From positions 434,001-498,000 of the forward strand of contig NZ_JYLF01000002.1 in the NCBI RefSeq assembly GCF_001043055.1: a stretch of DNA of 64,000 nucleotides, given 5' to 3'. The DNA is from Pseudomonas weihenstephanensis (GTDB lineage: Bacteria > Pseudomonadota > Gammaproteobacteria > Pseudomonadales > Pseudomonadaceae). The notes under the pieces are model-generated. The model saw nothing but the letters and a program-made list of their open reading frames with translations. It did no database searches and was not told the origin of the DNA. Every line of letters starts with the position of its first letter. Within the stretch, counting starts at the first letter, position 1. Below, piece after piece: positions 8,793 through 18,142 of the stretch. The translations under genes and the position numbers were made by a program.

Positions 8793-8807
8793 TTGTTGGA
8801 ATTACAA
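8793..8807. promoter_or_regulatory. HexR operator candidate, gap side
   Basis: TTGT at 8793-8796 and ACAA at 8804-8807 separated by seven bases, the HexR pattern described for Pseudomonas (TTGT-N7/8-ACAA). It lies about 25 bases upstream of gap in the gap/edd divergent promoter region. Confidence 0.7.
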
Positions 8808-8854
8808 GATTATTCGCATAGAAATAGAAAACAAGCCATTTTGGTGGCAATATT

Positions 8855-8869
8855 TTGTTTTATCTACAA
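8855..8869. promoter_or_regulatory. HexR operator candidate, edd side
   Basis: TTGT at 8855-8858 and ACAA at 8866-8869, again with a seven-base spacer (TTGTTTTATCTACAA). With the neighbouring site it would let HexR repress both divergent units. Confidence 0.75.
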
Positions 8870-8977
8870 CGAGTGACCTGAATCAACGGGTCCAAATGAT
8901 CGAAGTTGCGTGTCTGGCCCTTCGATCAGCATAGGACACGCACAGGTCGCCACATCCGTTAGCCTGGAGTTCAACAC

Positions 8978-10804
8978 ATGCATCCCCGCGTTCTTGAAGT
9001 CACCGAGCGTCTTATTGCCCGCAGTCGAGCTACCCGTGAGGCATACCTGACGCTCATTCGCGGCGCCGCCAGTGACGGCCCGCAACGCGGCAAGCTGCAA
9101 TGTGCCAACTTCGCCCACGGCGTGGCCGGATGTGGCACTGACGATAAAAACAACCTGCGCTTGATGAATGCCGCCAACGTGGCAATTGTTTCGTCTTATA
9201 ACGACATGCTCTCGGCGCATCAGCCTTACGAGCACTTTCCCGAGCAAATCAAGCAAGCCCTGCGTGAAATGGGCTCGGTCGGGCAATTCGCCGGTGGCAC
9301 GCCAGCCATGTGCGATGGCGTGACGCAAGGCGAGGCGGGCATGGAACTCAGCTTGCTGAGCCGTGAGGTAATTGCTTTGTCGACCGCTGTGGCACTGTCG
9401 CACAACATGTTCGATGCCGCGCTGATGCTGGGCATTTGCGACAAAATCGTACCGGGGCTGCTGATGGGCGCGTTGCGCTTTGGTCATCTGCCGACGATTT
9501 TTGTACCGGGCGGACCCATGCCATCGGGTATTTCCAACAAAGAAAAAGCCGATGTGCGCCAGCGCTACGCCGAAGGCAAAGCCAGCCGCGAAGAACTGCT
9601 CGAATCCGAGATGAAGTCCTATCACAGCCCCGGCACCTGTACCTTCTACGGCACTGCCAACACCAACCAACTGCTGATGGAAGTGATGGGCTTGCACTTG
9701 CCAGGTGCCTCTTTCGTTAATCCTTACACGCCATTGCGCGATGCCCTGACCCGCGAGGCGGCTCATCAGGTGACGCGTCTGACCAAACAAAGCGGCAACT
9801 TCATCCCGCTGGGTGAAATTGTGGATGAGCGCTCGCTGGTCAATTCCATCGTCGCCTTGCACGCCACGGGTGGCTCGACCAACCACACGCTGCACATGCC
9901 CGCGATTGCGCAAGCGGCAGGTATTCAATTGACCTGGCAAGACATGGCCGACTTGTCCGAGGTGGTGCCGACCTTGTCCCACGTTTATCCAAACGGCAAA
10001 GCCGACATCAACCACTTTCAGGCGGCAGGCGGTATGTCGTTCCTGATTCGTGAGCTGCTCGACGCTGGCTTGCTGCATGAAGACGTCAATACCGTGGCCG
10101 GTCGCGGCCTGAGCCGTTATACCCGCGAGCCGTTCTTGGTGGACGGTGAGTTGGTATGGCGTGAAGGCCCGATTGAAAGCCTCGATGAAAGTATCCTGCG
10201 CCCGGTGGCCCGTGCATTTTCGCCCGAAGGCGGGTTGCGGGTGATGGAGGGCAACTTGGGGCGCGGGGTGATGAAAGTCTCGGCGGTTGCACCTGAGCAT
10301 CAAATCGTCGAAGCCCCGGCCCGGGTCTTTCAGGATCAGCAGCAACTGGCCGATGCGTTCAAGGCTGGGGAGCTGGAGCACGACTTTGTAGCGGTGATGC
10401 GCTTTCAGGGGCCGCGCTCCAACGGTATGCCTGAACTGCACAAGATGACGCCCTTTCTGGGTGTGTTGCAGGACCGTGGCTTCAAAGTGGCGTTGATTAC
10501 TGACGGGCGCATGTCGGGTGCTTCCGGCAAAATCCCGGCGGCGATTCACGTCAGCCCCGAGGCGGCCATCGGCGGCGCACTGGCGCGGGTGCAGGATGGC
10601 GACATGATTCGTGTCGACGGCGTCAAAGGCACGTTGCAACTGTTGGTGGATGAGGCAGAATTCGCCGCACGCACCCCGGCCGTCGGCACCTTGAGCAACG
10701 CGGTGGGCACCGGGCGTGAGTTGTTTGCGTTTATGCGCCAGGCCTTCAGTTCGGCTGAACAGGGCGCCAGCACCTTCACCTCGTCTCTGGAAAACCTCAA
10801 ATGA
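8978..10804 (+). CDS. edd: Phosphogluconate dehydratase
   Basis: First dedicated step of the Entner-Doudoroff pathway: dehydrates 6-phosphogluconate to KDPG. It is 608 residues, the expected length for the IlvD/Edd family of iron-sulfur dehydratases. Family blocks include [19 protein letters not shown], whose cysteine is a cluster ligand, and [16 protein letters not shown]. Further blocks are [15 protein letters not shown] and [24 protein letters not shown], followed by [13 protein letters not shown] C-terminal sequence. GGAG precedes the ATG. It is the first gene of edd-glk-gltR-gtrS and overlaps glk by four bases (ATGA). Regulated by HexR through the upstream sites; KDPG itself is the known inducer. 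Confidence 0.97.
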   Translation: MHPRVLEVTERLIARSRATREAYLTLIRGAASDGPQRGKLQCANFAHGVAGCGTDDKNNLRLMNAANVAIVSSYNDMLSAHQPYEHFPEQIKQALREMGSVGQFAGGTPAMCDGVTQGEAGMELSLLSREVIALSTAVALSHNMFDAALMLGICDKIVPGLLMGALRFGHLPTIFVPGGPMPSGISNKEKADVRQRYAEGKASREELLESEMKSYHSPGTCTFYGTANTNQLLMEVMGLHLPGASFVNPYTPLRDALTREAAHQVTRLTKQSGNFIPLGEIVDERSLVNSIVALHATGGSTNHTLHMPAIAQAAGIQLTWQDMADLSEVVPTLSHVYPNGKADINHFQAAGGMSFLIRELLDAGLLHEDVNTVAGRGLSRYTREPFLVDGELVWREGPIESLDESILRPVARAFSPEGGLRVMEGNLGRGVMKVSAVAPEHQIVEAPARVFQDQQQLADAFKAGELEHDFVAVMRFQGPRSNGMPELHKMTPFLGVLQDRGFKVALITDGRMSGASGKIPAAIHVSPEAAIGGALARVQDGDMIRVDGVKGTLQLLVDEAEFAARTPAVGTLSNAVGTGRELFAFMRQAFSSAEQGASTFTSSLENLK

Positions 10805-11766
10805 AGTTAGCTTTGGTCGGTGACATTGGCGGCACCAATGCGCGGTTTGCATTGTGGGAAAACGACCAGTTGCGTTCAGTCAGTGTGTTGGCCACTGCCG
10901 ACTTTGCGTGCCCCGAAGACGCGATTACGGTCTATCTGCACGGGTTGGGCCTGCCATTAGGGGCTGTGGGTGCGGTGTGCCTGTCGGTCGCGGGGCCGGT
11001 GAGTGGCGATGAGTTTCGCTTCACCAACAATCACTGGCGCCTGAGCCGCGTGGCGTTTTGCCGAACGCTTGAGGTTGATCGCCTGCTGTTGATCAACGAT
11101 TTCAGTGCGATGGCGCTCGGCATGACGCGCTTGCAGCCTGAGGATGTGCGTCAGGTGTGTGCCGGTGTCGCTGAGCCGACGCGCCCTGCTGTGGTGATCG
11201 GCCCTGGTACCGGTCTTGGCGTCGGCACTTTGCTCAATCTGGGCGAAGGGCATTGGATGGCCTTGCCGGGGGAGGGCGGCCACGTCGACTTGCCCATGAG
11301 TAACCCGCGCGAAGTCCAGTTATGGCAGCACATCTACAACGAAATCGGGCATGTCAGCGCGGAGTCGGTGTTGAGTGGTAGCGGCTTGGCGCGTGTTTAT
11401 CGTGCTATTTGCGCGGTGGAGGGTCACACACCGGTACTCGACAGCGATCGCGCCATCACGGCCGCAGCGCTGGCGGGTGATCCAGTCGCGCGTCAAGTGC
11501 TGGAGCAGTTCAGTTGCTGGTTGGGACGCGTGGCGGGCAATAACGTCTTGACCCTGGGCGGGCGCGGCGGCGTGTACATCGTGGGTGGCGTGATCCCGCG
11601 TTTTGCCGATCTGTTTCTGGCCAGCGGTTTTGCCCGAAGCTTTGCCGATAAAGGCTGCATGAGCGATTACCTTAATGGCATTCCGGTGTGGCTGGTGACG
11701 GCGCCGTATCCGGGCTTGATGGGCGCAGGCGTGGCATTGCAACAAGCATTTGGCCAGGAGGCGTAA
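10801..11766 (+). CDS. glk: Glucokinase
   Basis: Phosphorylates glucose to glucose-6-phosphate with ATP in the cytoplasm, after import by the Gts transporter encoded downstream. It has 321 residues of the ROK-unrelated bacterial glucokinase family: [15 protein letters not shown] (phosphate loop 1), [12 protein letters not shown] (catalytic aspartate), [11 protein letters not shown] and [11 protein letters not shown] (sugar-binding Glu/His). Translation is coupled to edd by the ATGA overlap. Nothing unusual in length or motifs. Confidence 0.96.
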   Translation: MKLALVGDIGGTNARFALWENDQLRSVSVLATADFACPEDAITVYLHGLGLPLGAVGAVCLSVAGPVSGDEFRFTNNHWRLSRVAFCRTLEVDRLLLINDFSAMALGMTRLQPEDVRQVCAGVAEPTRPAVVIGPGTGLGVGTLLNLGEGHWMALPGEGGHVDLPMSNPREVQLWQHIYNEIGHVSAESVLSGSGLARVYRAICAVEGHTPVLDSDRAITAAALAGDPVARQVLEQFSCWLGRVAGNNVLTLGGRGGVYIVGGVIPRFADLFLASGFARSFADKGCMSDYLNGIPVWLVTAPYPGLMGAGVALQQAFGQEA

Positions 11767-11816
11767 TCCGTCTACGGTTGTTTGTTTGATCGATAAAAAC
11801 AATAAGGAACGCCACT

Positions 11817-12554
11817 GTGAGTGCTCTGGGCAAATCCATTTTGCTGGTCGACGACGATCAGGAAATCCGCGAACTGCTTGATCTCTATCTCACCCGGGCG
11901 GGGTTTCAGGTGCGCACCGTGGGTGAGGGAGCGGGGTTTCGGCAGGCACTGGAACAGGCCCCCAGCGACTTATTGATCCTGGATGTGATGCTGCCCGACG
12001 AGGACGGTTTCAGCTTGTGCCGTTGGGTCAGGCAACATCCGCGCTGTGCCCAGACGCCCATCATCATGCTCACTGCCAGCTCCGACGAAACCGACCGGAT
12101 TCTGGGGCTTGAATGGGGGGCAGACGACTACCTCGGCAAGCCCTTCAGCCCGCGTGAATTGCAAGCGCGGATCAAGGCGTTATTGCGGCGTGCGCAGTTT
12201 GCCAGTGTCAGCCCGGAGGGCGGCAACCCGATTATGATGTTTGACGCGTGGCGCCTGAACACCGTGTCCCACAGGCTGTTCCATGCCGATGGCGAAGAAG
12301 TGATTCTGTCGGGCGCCGACTTTGCGCTGCTCAAGCTGTTTCTCGATCATCCGCAACAAATTCTGGACCGCGACACCATCGGCAATGCCACGCGCGGACG
12401 TGACCTGATGCCGCTGGACCGCATCGTCGACATGGCCGTCAGCCGTTTGCGCCAACGCCTGCGTGACACCGAAAAACCGTCACGGCTGATTCGTACCGTG
12501 CGCGGCAGCGGTTATCAATTGGCGGCCGAGGTCAGCCACGGGCATGACCATTAA
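11817..12554 (+). CDS. gltR: DNA-binding response regulator GltR (OmpR family)
   Basis: Response regulator that controls the glucose transport genes in Pseudomonas. The receiver domain (about 1-120) has the acidic pocket VDDD at 11-14, the phosphorylated Asp56 in LLILDVMLPDEDGF, and the switch lysine in DYLGKPFSPREL. The C-terminal winged helix ends with RLIRTVRGSGYQLA. Start is a GTG with AAGGA eight bases upstream. It overlaps the kinase gene by 11 bases, indicating coupled translation. Known role in relatives: derepresses the outer-membrane porin and ABC transporter operon. Confidence 0.93.
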   Translation: MSALGKSILLVDDDQEIRELLDLYLTRAGFQVRTVGEGAGFRQALEQAPSDLLILDVMLPDEDGFSLCRWVRQHPRCAQTPIIMLTASSDETDRILGLEWGADDYLGKPFSPRELQARIKALLRRAQFASVSPEGGNPIMMFDAWRLNTVSHRLFHADGEEVILSGADFALLKLFLDHPQQILDRDTIGNATRGRDLMPLDRIVDMAVSRLRQRLRDTEKPSRLIRTVRGSGYQLAAEVSHGHDH

Positions 12555-14004
12555 GCGGTTGCGCAAAGTGCGTGTGCCCCGTTCGTTGCTGGGGCGCATG
12601 TTGCTGCTCACGTTGCTGGCCATCTTGCTGGCGCAAACGTTATCCAGCGTGATCTGGCTCTCACAATTGCGCGCCACGCAACTTGAGGGGCTGGTGACCA
12701 GTGCCCGCAGCCTGGCGCACTCGATGAATGCCACGGTCAGTTACTTGCGTTCCCTGCCGTTGGCCTATCGACCGTTGGTACTCGATCAAATGCGCAGCAT
12801 GGGCGGTACGCGGTTTGTCGTAAGCCTCAATGAGCGCCCCCTGGAGATGCAGGTATTGCCCAGCACGCAGCGCAAGGAAGCTGTGATCCGTGCAGTGGAT
12901 CAGGTCCTGCGTAAATCGTTGGGGCCGGATGTCGACATGTCGGTCAAGTTCGTCAGCCCCCAAGACCTGCGTATTTTCAACGCAGGGCTAAAACTCGATG
13001 AACTGCCACGCTCCTGGGCGCACTTTGCCTTGACCCTCGAACCTGTCAACCCGCCGGTGCTGGTGACGCAAATCCAGATGGCGCCCGGTGAATGGCTGTA
13101 CATCGCTTCACTGCTGCCACAGCCCTATACCAGCCTGGAAGAAGAAGGGCTGCCGGCCATGCAACTGTGGTTCATTGCGCTGAGCAGTGTTTTTTTGCTG
13201 CTTTCCATCGGTTTGCTGGTGCACTGGCAAAGCCGCCCGCTCAAGCGGTTGGCGCGGGCTGCGCGGGATTTGTCGTTGGGTGAGGAAGAGGTTGAACCCA
13301 TCGAAATCGGCGGTGGCAGTGAGGTGGTGGAAGTCGCACGGGCGTTCAATACCATGCGTGCGCGCATCAGTCGCTACCTGACGGAGCGCAGCCAACTGTT
13401 CAGTGCTATTTCCCATGATCTGCGCACGCCCATCACCCGTTTGCGTCTGCGGGTTGAGTTGCTTGAAGACGAGCAGTTGCAACATAAGTTCGGTCGCGAT
13501 CTGGATGAGTTGGAGCTGTTGGTCAAAGGCGCACTGCAATGTGTAAAAGACACCGATATTCACGAAAACATCGAGCCGGTGAACCTGAATCTGCTGCTCG
13601 ACTGTTTGATTGAACCTTACGTGCTCCCACACGGTAATGGCCGGGTGACACTCACCGGGCGGGCACACTGGCCCTATGCAGGCAAGTCGCTGGCGCTGCG
13701 CCGATGCATGGGCAACGTGATAGACAACGCGCTCAAATACGGCCACAACGCGCATTTACTGATCGAAGATGACGCGCACGCGTTTGTGCTGCACGTAGAC
13801 GATGAAGGGCCTGGGGTGCCCGAGCAGCGGCTGGAGCAAGTGTTTGAGCCGCATTTCCGGCTCTCAGGGCAACAGCAGGGTTATGGTCTGGGGTTGGGGA
13901 TCGCGCGCAATATTGCGCATAGCCACGGCGGCGAGGTCAGTTTGCAAAACCTGCGCCGTGGCGGCTTGCGGGTGACCTTGTTTTTACCGCGCGTGGTGGA
14001 ATGA
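12544..14004 (+). CDS. gtrS: Sensor histidine kinase GtrS
   Basis: Inner-membrane kinase partner of GltR; in P. aeruginosa and P. putida GtrS senses 2-ketogluconate or 6-phosphogluconate. The first membrane helix is LLLTLLAILLAQTLSSVIWL, followed by a periplasmic domain of about 140 residues and a second helix (LWFIALSSVFLLLSIGLLVH). Then come a HAMP domain, the phospho-acceptor SHDLRTPITRLRLRVELL, and the ATPase N, G1 and G2 boxes (NVIDNALKYG, VDDEGPGVP, GYGLGLGIARNIAHSHGG). 486 residues, normal. It is the last gene of the edd operon and is convergent with the AP2-like gene. Confidence 0.93.
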   Translation: MTIKRLRKVRVPRSLLGRMLLLTLLAILLAQTLSSVIWLSQLRATQLEGLVTSARSLAHSMNATVSYLRSLPLAYRPLVLDQMRSMGGTRFVVSLNERPLEMQVLPSTQRKEAVIRAVDQVLRKSLGPDVDMSVKFVSPQDLRIFNAGLKLDELPRSWAHFALTLEPVNPPVLVTQIQMAPGEWLYIASLLPQPYTSLEEEGLPAMQLWFIALSSVFLLLSIGLLVHWQSRPLKRLARAARDLSLGEEEVEPIEIGGGSEVVEVARAFNTMRARISRYLTERSQLFSAISHDLRTPITRLRLRVELLEDEQLQHKFGRDLDELELLVKGALQCVKDTDIHENIEPVNLNLLLDCLIEPYVLPHGNGRVTLTGRAHWPYAGKSLALRRCMGNVIDNALKYGHNAHLLIEDDAHAFVLHVDDEGPGVPEQRLEQVFEPHFRLSGQQQGYGLGLGIARNIAHSHGGEVSLQNLRRGGLRVTLFLPRVVE

Positions 14005-14023
14005 GTGACCGGTGTGCGCCTCA

Positions 14024-14680
14024 TCAGTGGGTATTTTCTTTACTGTTGGCCGCCAAGTGCCGGCTGATCGACAAGCTGGCCTGTTCGGCGCTAATGGGCA
14101 GTAGCGGCTCCAGAAACGGGTTGGGCGATGGCTCGACGCTGGGTTCGGGCGCCTTTTTAATCATGGCGGCTTTGATGCGGTTTTCACGCACGCGCGCACT
14201 GGTTTGACTGAAGTGCTGTTGTAACTTTTCCATGGCCACTTCATACGGTTCGTTGCACAACGTTAATTGGCGTTCGCGTTCTTGTAGCGCCATGAGTTTG
14301 GCCTGTTCGTCGCCGTAGCGATCAATGCGAAAACTCTTGCTCAAGTTGTAGCCATGAATACGCGTGGTCGCTCGCCAGTACTCGATGTTGTTTGATTGGA
14401 TCCGATAAACCCCCGGATGGCCGCTGGTGTTATGGGGCATCAGGCGCTGGCGGTGTTCGTAGCTAAAGGACAGGGGCATTTTCAGCACCCACTGATTACG
14501 CACGCGTTCGGCCGCCAGTAATGCGGCTTCTTCGCTGCCATATTCACTGATCTCAAAAACTTGAATATGCACTTTGCCAGAGCGCTGAATATCCACTTTC
14601 CACGCGTATATCTCTCCGTTTTGATGTTTGAGGGGGTAAATGAAGTGTTGATTGGGCAGGAAAGGATTGCATTTGGACAT
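14024..14680 (-). CDS. Stand-alone AP2-like DNA-binding-domain protein with two repeats
   Basis: Protein of 218 residues, not an enzyme I can name. Residues 84-140 (HNTSGHPGVYR...YWRATTRIHGYN...FRIDRYGDEQAKLMAL) resemble the AP2/ERF DNA-binding fold found in bacterial and phage proteins. Residues 25-64 share its skeleton: Y-W-K/R, G near the middle, F-x-I-x-x-YG-x-E-x-A, A-x-E/R, so the protein looks like two diverged copies. The tail (about 165-218) is proline/serine-rich and low complexity. No HNH nuclease motif is visible, unlike many phage AP2 proteins. CAGGAG lies nine bases before the ATG. The gene sits convergent to gtrS and divergent from gtsA, inside the glucose block; DNA binding is inferred. 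Confidence 0.75.
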   Translation of the reverse strand: MSKCNPFLPNQHFIYPLKHQNGEIYAWKVDIQRSGKVHIQVFEISEYGSEEAALLAAERVRNQWVLKMPLSFSYEHRQRLMPHNTSGHPGVYRIQSNNIEYWRATTRIHGYNLSKSFRIDRYGDEQAKLMALQERERQLTLCNEPYEVAMEKLQQHFSQTSARVRENRIKAAMIKKAPEPSVEPSPNPFLEPLLPISAEQASLSISRHLAANSKENTH

Positions 14681-15026
14681 GGCGTGTATCTCCTGATGGG
14701 CGTCGGCATCCGTTCATAAGTTGTAACGATGTTCAACAGATTCGCTGAAGTAATTTGCGTGTACAACGTGGGAAAACGACTTAGGGATGCGTCCTACAGG
14801 TAATGCGGAAATTGCTTTACAGGTTTGATAGCAAGAATTCTGTGATGTATCCGATTTCACCACTTGCAGGAGAATGAATAGTGCTGGCGAAAACCGTGGA
14901 CGTTTTGTCACTGAGTGGTGACAAATGAGCGTCTTTTCGTTACATGAGCCTCCCGACAGGTGGGTAGACTCTTTGTAAGCGCAAGCAACAGACTTGCTCA
15001 GTCATAACAACAAGAAAGGTCCTTCG
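14681..15026 (+). promoter_or_regulatory. Divergent regulatory region upstream of gtsA with an inverted repeat
   Basis: About 345 bases without a gene. The main structure is a perfect inverted repeat: TTTGTCAC (14904-14911) and GTGACAAA (14918-14925) with a six-base spacer, about 100 bases upstream of gtsA. It is placed as an operator for the transporter operon. Whether GltR or another factor binds cannot be told from sequence. Confidence 0.5.
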
Positions 15027-16304
15027 ATGAATGCATTCAACCGCCTCGCCCTTGTTATTTCCCTCGCTTCGCTACTTCCCCTCAATGCCTATGCAGCCGA
15101 CCCCCAAGGCAATGTTGAAGTGGTGCATTGGTGGACGTCGGGCGGCGAAGCTAAAGCTGTCGATGTCCTTAAAAAACTGATCGAAAAAGACGGTTACACC
15201 TGGCAAGACAGTGCAGTGGCAGGCGGCGGCGGTGCTGCGGCCATGACCGTGCTTAAAACCCGTGCGGTGTCCGGTAACCCGCCTTCGGCTGCGCAGATCA
15301 AAGGGCCGGACATTCAGGACTGGGCCGCACTGGGCCTGCTGACCAACGTGGATGAGGTCGCCAAGAGTAACAACTGGGACAAATTGCTGCCCAAGACGGT
15401 GTCTGACACCATGAAGTTCGATGGCCATTATGTGGCCGTACCGGTGAACATCCATCGCGTGAACTGGTTGTGGATCAACCCGCAAGCGTTCAAAAAAGCC
15501 GGTATCGACAAAGCCCCGACCACCCTCGACGAACTCTATGCCGCAGGTGACAAGCTCAAGGCCGCAGGTTTCATTCCGTTGGCCCACGGCGGGCAGCCGT
15601 GGCAAGACAGCACGGTCTTTGAGGACATGGTGCTGAGCATCATGGGCCCGCAAGGCTACAAAAAAGTGTTTGTCGAAAACGATGAGGCCACCTTGACCGG
15701 CCCGCACATGACTGAGGTGTTTACTCAGTTGAAAAAGCTTCAGGGCTACATGGACCCCGATGGCAGTGGTCAGGACTGGAACCTGGAAGCCGCCAAAGTC
15801 ATCAACGGCAAAGCGGGCATGCAGATCATGGGTGACTGGGCGAAAAGTGAATGGACCGCGGCGGGTAAAAAAGCCGGCACTGATTATGAGTGCGTGCCAT
15901 TTCCGGGCACTCAAGGCAGCTTCACCTACAACATCGACTCGCTGGCGATGTTCAAACTGGCCAAAAAGAACGACACCCCCGGCAACAATGCCGCGCGTGA
16001 CGATTTAGCCAAAGTCGCGCTGGAACCTGAGTTCCAGTACGTGTTCAACCAGAACAAAGGCTCGATTCCGGTTCGCAATGACCTGGACATGAGCACGTTC
16101 GACAGCTGCGCACAAGCGTCCGCCAAAGACTTTGCTGCGGCAGGTGAGAAAGGTCAGTTGCCAAGCATGGCGCACAACATGGCCACTTCTCTGGCCGTTC
16201 AGGGCGCGATTTTTGACGTGGTGACCAACTTCATGAGCGACAAAAATGCCGACCCGGCCAAAGCCGGCAAGCAACTGGCCTCGGCGATCAAGTCTGCCCG
16301 GTGA
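15027..16304 (+). CDS. gtsA: Glucose ABC transporter, periplasmic substrate-binding protein
   Basis: Periplasmic sugar-binding protein (solute-binding family 1) that captures glucose and delivers it to GtsBC; called gltB in P. aeruginosa literature. The signal peptide is about residues 1-24 ([13 protein letters not shown]... ending NAYA). The mature part begins with [21 protein letters not shown], typical of the family, and contains GDWAKSEW and NIDSLAMF. About 425 residues. The ATG at 15027 has AAAGG eight bases upstream; an upstream in-frame start lacks a signal peptide. First gene of gtsABCD-oprB. Confidence 0.94.
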   Translation: MNAFNRLALVISLASLLPLNAYAADPQGNVEVVHWWTSGGEAKAVDVLKKLIEKDGYTWQDSAVAGGGGAAAMTVLKTRAVSGNPPSAAQIKGPDIQDWAALGLLTNVDEVAKSNNWDKLLPKTVSDTMKFDGHYVAVPVNIHRVNWLWINPQAFKKAGIDKAPTTLDELYAAGDKLKAAGFIPLAHGGQPWQDSTVFEDMVLSIMGPQGYKKVFVENDEATLTGPHMTEVFTQLKKLQGYMDPDGSGQDWNLEAAKVINGKAGMQIMGDWAKSEWTAAGKKAGTDYECVPFPGTQGSFTYNIDSLAMFKLAKKNDTPGNNAARDDLAKVALEPEFQYVFNQNKGSIPVRNDLDMSTFDSCAQASAKDFAAAGEKGQLPSMAHNMATSLAVQGAIFDVVTNFMSDKNADPAKAGKQLASAIKSAR

Positions 16305-16401
16305 TTGTCTGATACCCGCCGCGCTCGCGCGGCTCCTTTAATTTCGGATCGTCCGGCATTTGCGCAAGCGAATGCCGACACACCCTTGCGGGAGAATTTC
16401 G

Positions 16402-17310
16402 ATGAGCGCTGTGGCTGTGTTCCACAAAGCCTCGCCGTTTGACGCGTTGCAACGCTGGTTGCCCAAGTTGGTATTGGCACCCAGCATGTTGATCGTGTTG
16501 GTTGGCTTTTATGGCTACATCTTTTGGACCTTCCTGCTTTCGTTTACCAACTCCAGCTTCATGCCCAGCTACACATGGGTGGGTTTGCAGCAATACGCAC
16601 GCCTGATGGAAAACGATCGCTGGTGGGTGGCGAGTAAAAACCTGGCCGTGTTTGGCGGCATGTTTATCGCGATCAGCCTGGTGATTGGCGTGTTCCTGGC
16701 GGTGCTGCTCGATCAGCGTATTCGCAAGGAAGGCTTCATTCGCACCATTTACCTGTACCCGATGGCGCTGTCGATGATCGTCACCGGTACGGCCTGGAAG
16801 TGGTTGCTCAACCCCGGGCTGGGGCTGGACAAAATGCTGCGTGACTGGGGCTGGGAAGGGTTTCGGTTTGACTGGCTGCTGGACCAGGATCGCGTGGTCT
16901 ACTGCCTGGTCATTGCGGCTGTGTGGCAGGCCTCGGGGTTTGTCATGGCCATGTTCCTGGCCGGGTTGCGCGGGGTGGACCAGTCGATTATTCGTGCCGC
17001 TCAGGTGGACGGCGCGAGCTTGCCGACCATTTATTTGCGCATTGTCTTGCCGAGCCTGCGCCCGGTGTTTTTCAGCGCGTTCATGATTCTGGCGCACATC
17101 GCCATCAAGAGCTTTGACCTGGTGTCGGCGATGACCGCAGGCGGGCCGGGCTACTCGTCTGACTTGCCTGCCATGTTCATGTATTCGTTTACCTTCAGCC
17201 GTGGGCAAATGGGCGTTGGCTCGGCCAGCGCCATCATGATGCTGGGGGCGATTCTGGCGATTCTTGTGCCTTATCTGTACTCCGAGCTGAGGAATAAACG
17301 CCATGATTAA
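16402..17310 (+). CDS. gtsB: Glucose ABC transporter permease GtsB
   Basis: Inner-membrane permease of the MalF type, about 302 residues with six predicted helices. The ATP-binding-protein contact loop (EAA motif) reads AAQVDGASLPTIYLRIVLPSL. GGGAG eight bases before the ATG at 16402 fixes the start; an earlier ATG at 16360 gives an arginine-rich unconserved leader. It overlaps gtsC by eight bases. Works with GtsC as the membrane channel energised by GtsD. Confidence 0.94.
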   Translation: MSAVAVFHKASPFDALQRWLPKLVLAPSMLIVLVGFYGYIFWTFLLSFTNSSFMPSYTWVGLQQYARLMENDRWWVASKNLAVFGGMFIAISLVIGVFLAVLLDQRIRKEGFIRTIYLYPMALSMIVTGTAWKWLLNPGLGLDKMLRDWGWEGFRFDWLLDQDRVVYCLVIAAVWQASGFVMAMFLAGLRGVDQSIIRAAQVDGASLPTIYLRIVLPSLRPVFFSAFMILAHIAIKSFDLVSAMTAGGPGYSSDLPAMFMYSFTFSRGQMGVGSASAIMMLGAILAILVPYLYSELRNKRHD

Positions 17311-18139
17311 CGCACAGCGTTTGACCTTCAGTCGTTTGGCCATCTACGCCACATTGATCCTGGCGGCGGCGGTGTATCTGGTGCCGTTGGTGGTGATGTT
17401 GCTCACCAGCTTCAAAAGCCCGGAAGACATTCGCACCGGTAACCTGCTGAGTTGGCCGCAAGTGATTGATGGCATTGGCTGGATCAAGGCGTGGGACACG
17501 GTGGGCGGGTACTTCTGGAACTCGGTCAAAATTACGATCCCTGCCGTGCTGATCTCCACCTTCATCGGTGCCATGAATGGCTACGTACTGTCGATGTGGC
17601 GCTTTCGCGGCTCGCAGCTGTTTTTCGGTCTGCTGTTGTTCGGCTGCTTCCTGCCCTTCCAGACGGTCTTGCTGCCTGCCTCGTTCACCATCGGCAAGCT
17701 GGGGCTGGCCAACACCACCACCGGCCTGGTGCTGGTGCACGTGGTGTACGGGCTGGCGTTCACCACGCTGTTTTTCCGCAACTACTACGTCAGCATCCCG
17801 GATGCGCTGGTCAAGGCTGCGCGGCTCGACGGCGCAGGGTTCTTCACGATCTTCGGGCGCATTCTGCTGCCCATGTCGGTGCCCATCATCATGGTGTGCC
17901 TGATCTGGCAGTTCACTCAAATCTGGAATGACTTTCTGTTCGGCGTGGTGTTTGCCAGTGGCGACGCGCAGCCCATCACCGTGGCGCTCAATAACCTGGT
18001 CAACACCAGCACCGGCGCCAAGGAATACAACGTCGACATGGCCGCGGCCATGATTGCCGGGCTGCCGACACTGCTGGTCTACATTTTTGCGGGCAAGTAT
18101 TTCCTGCGCGGGCTGACGTCCGGCGCGGTCAAGGGGTAA
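17303..18139 (+). CDS. gtsC: Glucose ABC transporter permease GtsC
   Basis: Second membrane subunit, MalG type, 278 residues. The EAA loop is KAARLDGAGFFTIFGRILLPMSVP, and the first helix is LAIYATLILAAAVYLVPLVVML. Start overlaps the end of gtsB and the stop is three bases from gtsD, so the four transporter genes are translationally linked. Confidence 0.94.
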   Translation: MINAQRLTFSRLAIYATLILAAAVYLVPLVVMLLTSFKSPEDIRTGNLLSWPQVIDGIGWIKAWDTVGGYFWNSVKITIPAVLISTFIGAMNGYVLSMWRFRGSQLFFGLLLFGCFLPFQTVLLPASFTIGKLGLANTTTGLVLVHVVYGLAFTTLFFRNYYVSIPDALVKAARLDGAGFFTIFGRILLPMSVPIIMVCLIWQFTQIWNDFLFGVVFASGDAQPITVALNNLVNTSTGAKEYNVDMAAAMIAGLPTLLVYIFAGKYFLRGLTSGAVKG

Positions 18140-18142
18140 GGC

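Noticed and set aside
8864..10852. 662-codon minus-strand ORF over edd
   Set aside because: Shadow of edd, whose motifs are all intact on the plus strand; the antisense product is His/Arg-rich and unlike any family.
12544..12554. Possible frameshift between gltR and gtrS
   Set aside because: The 11-base overlap is normal translational coupling; both proteins have complete ends.
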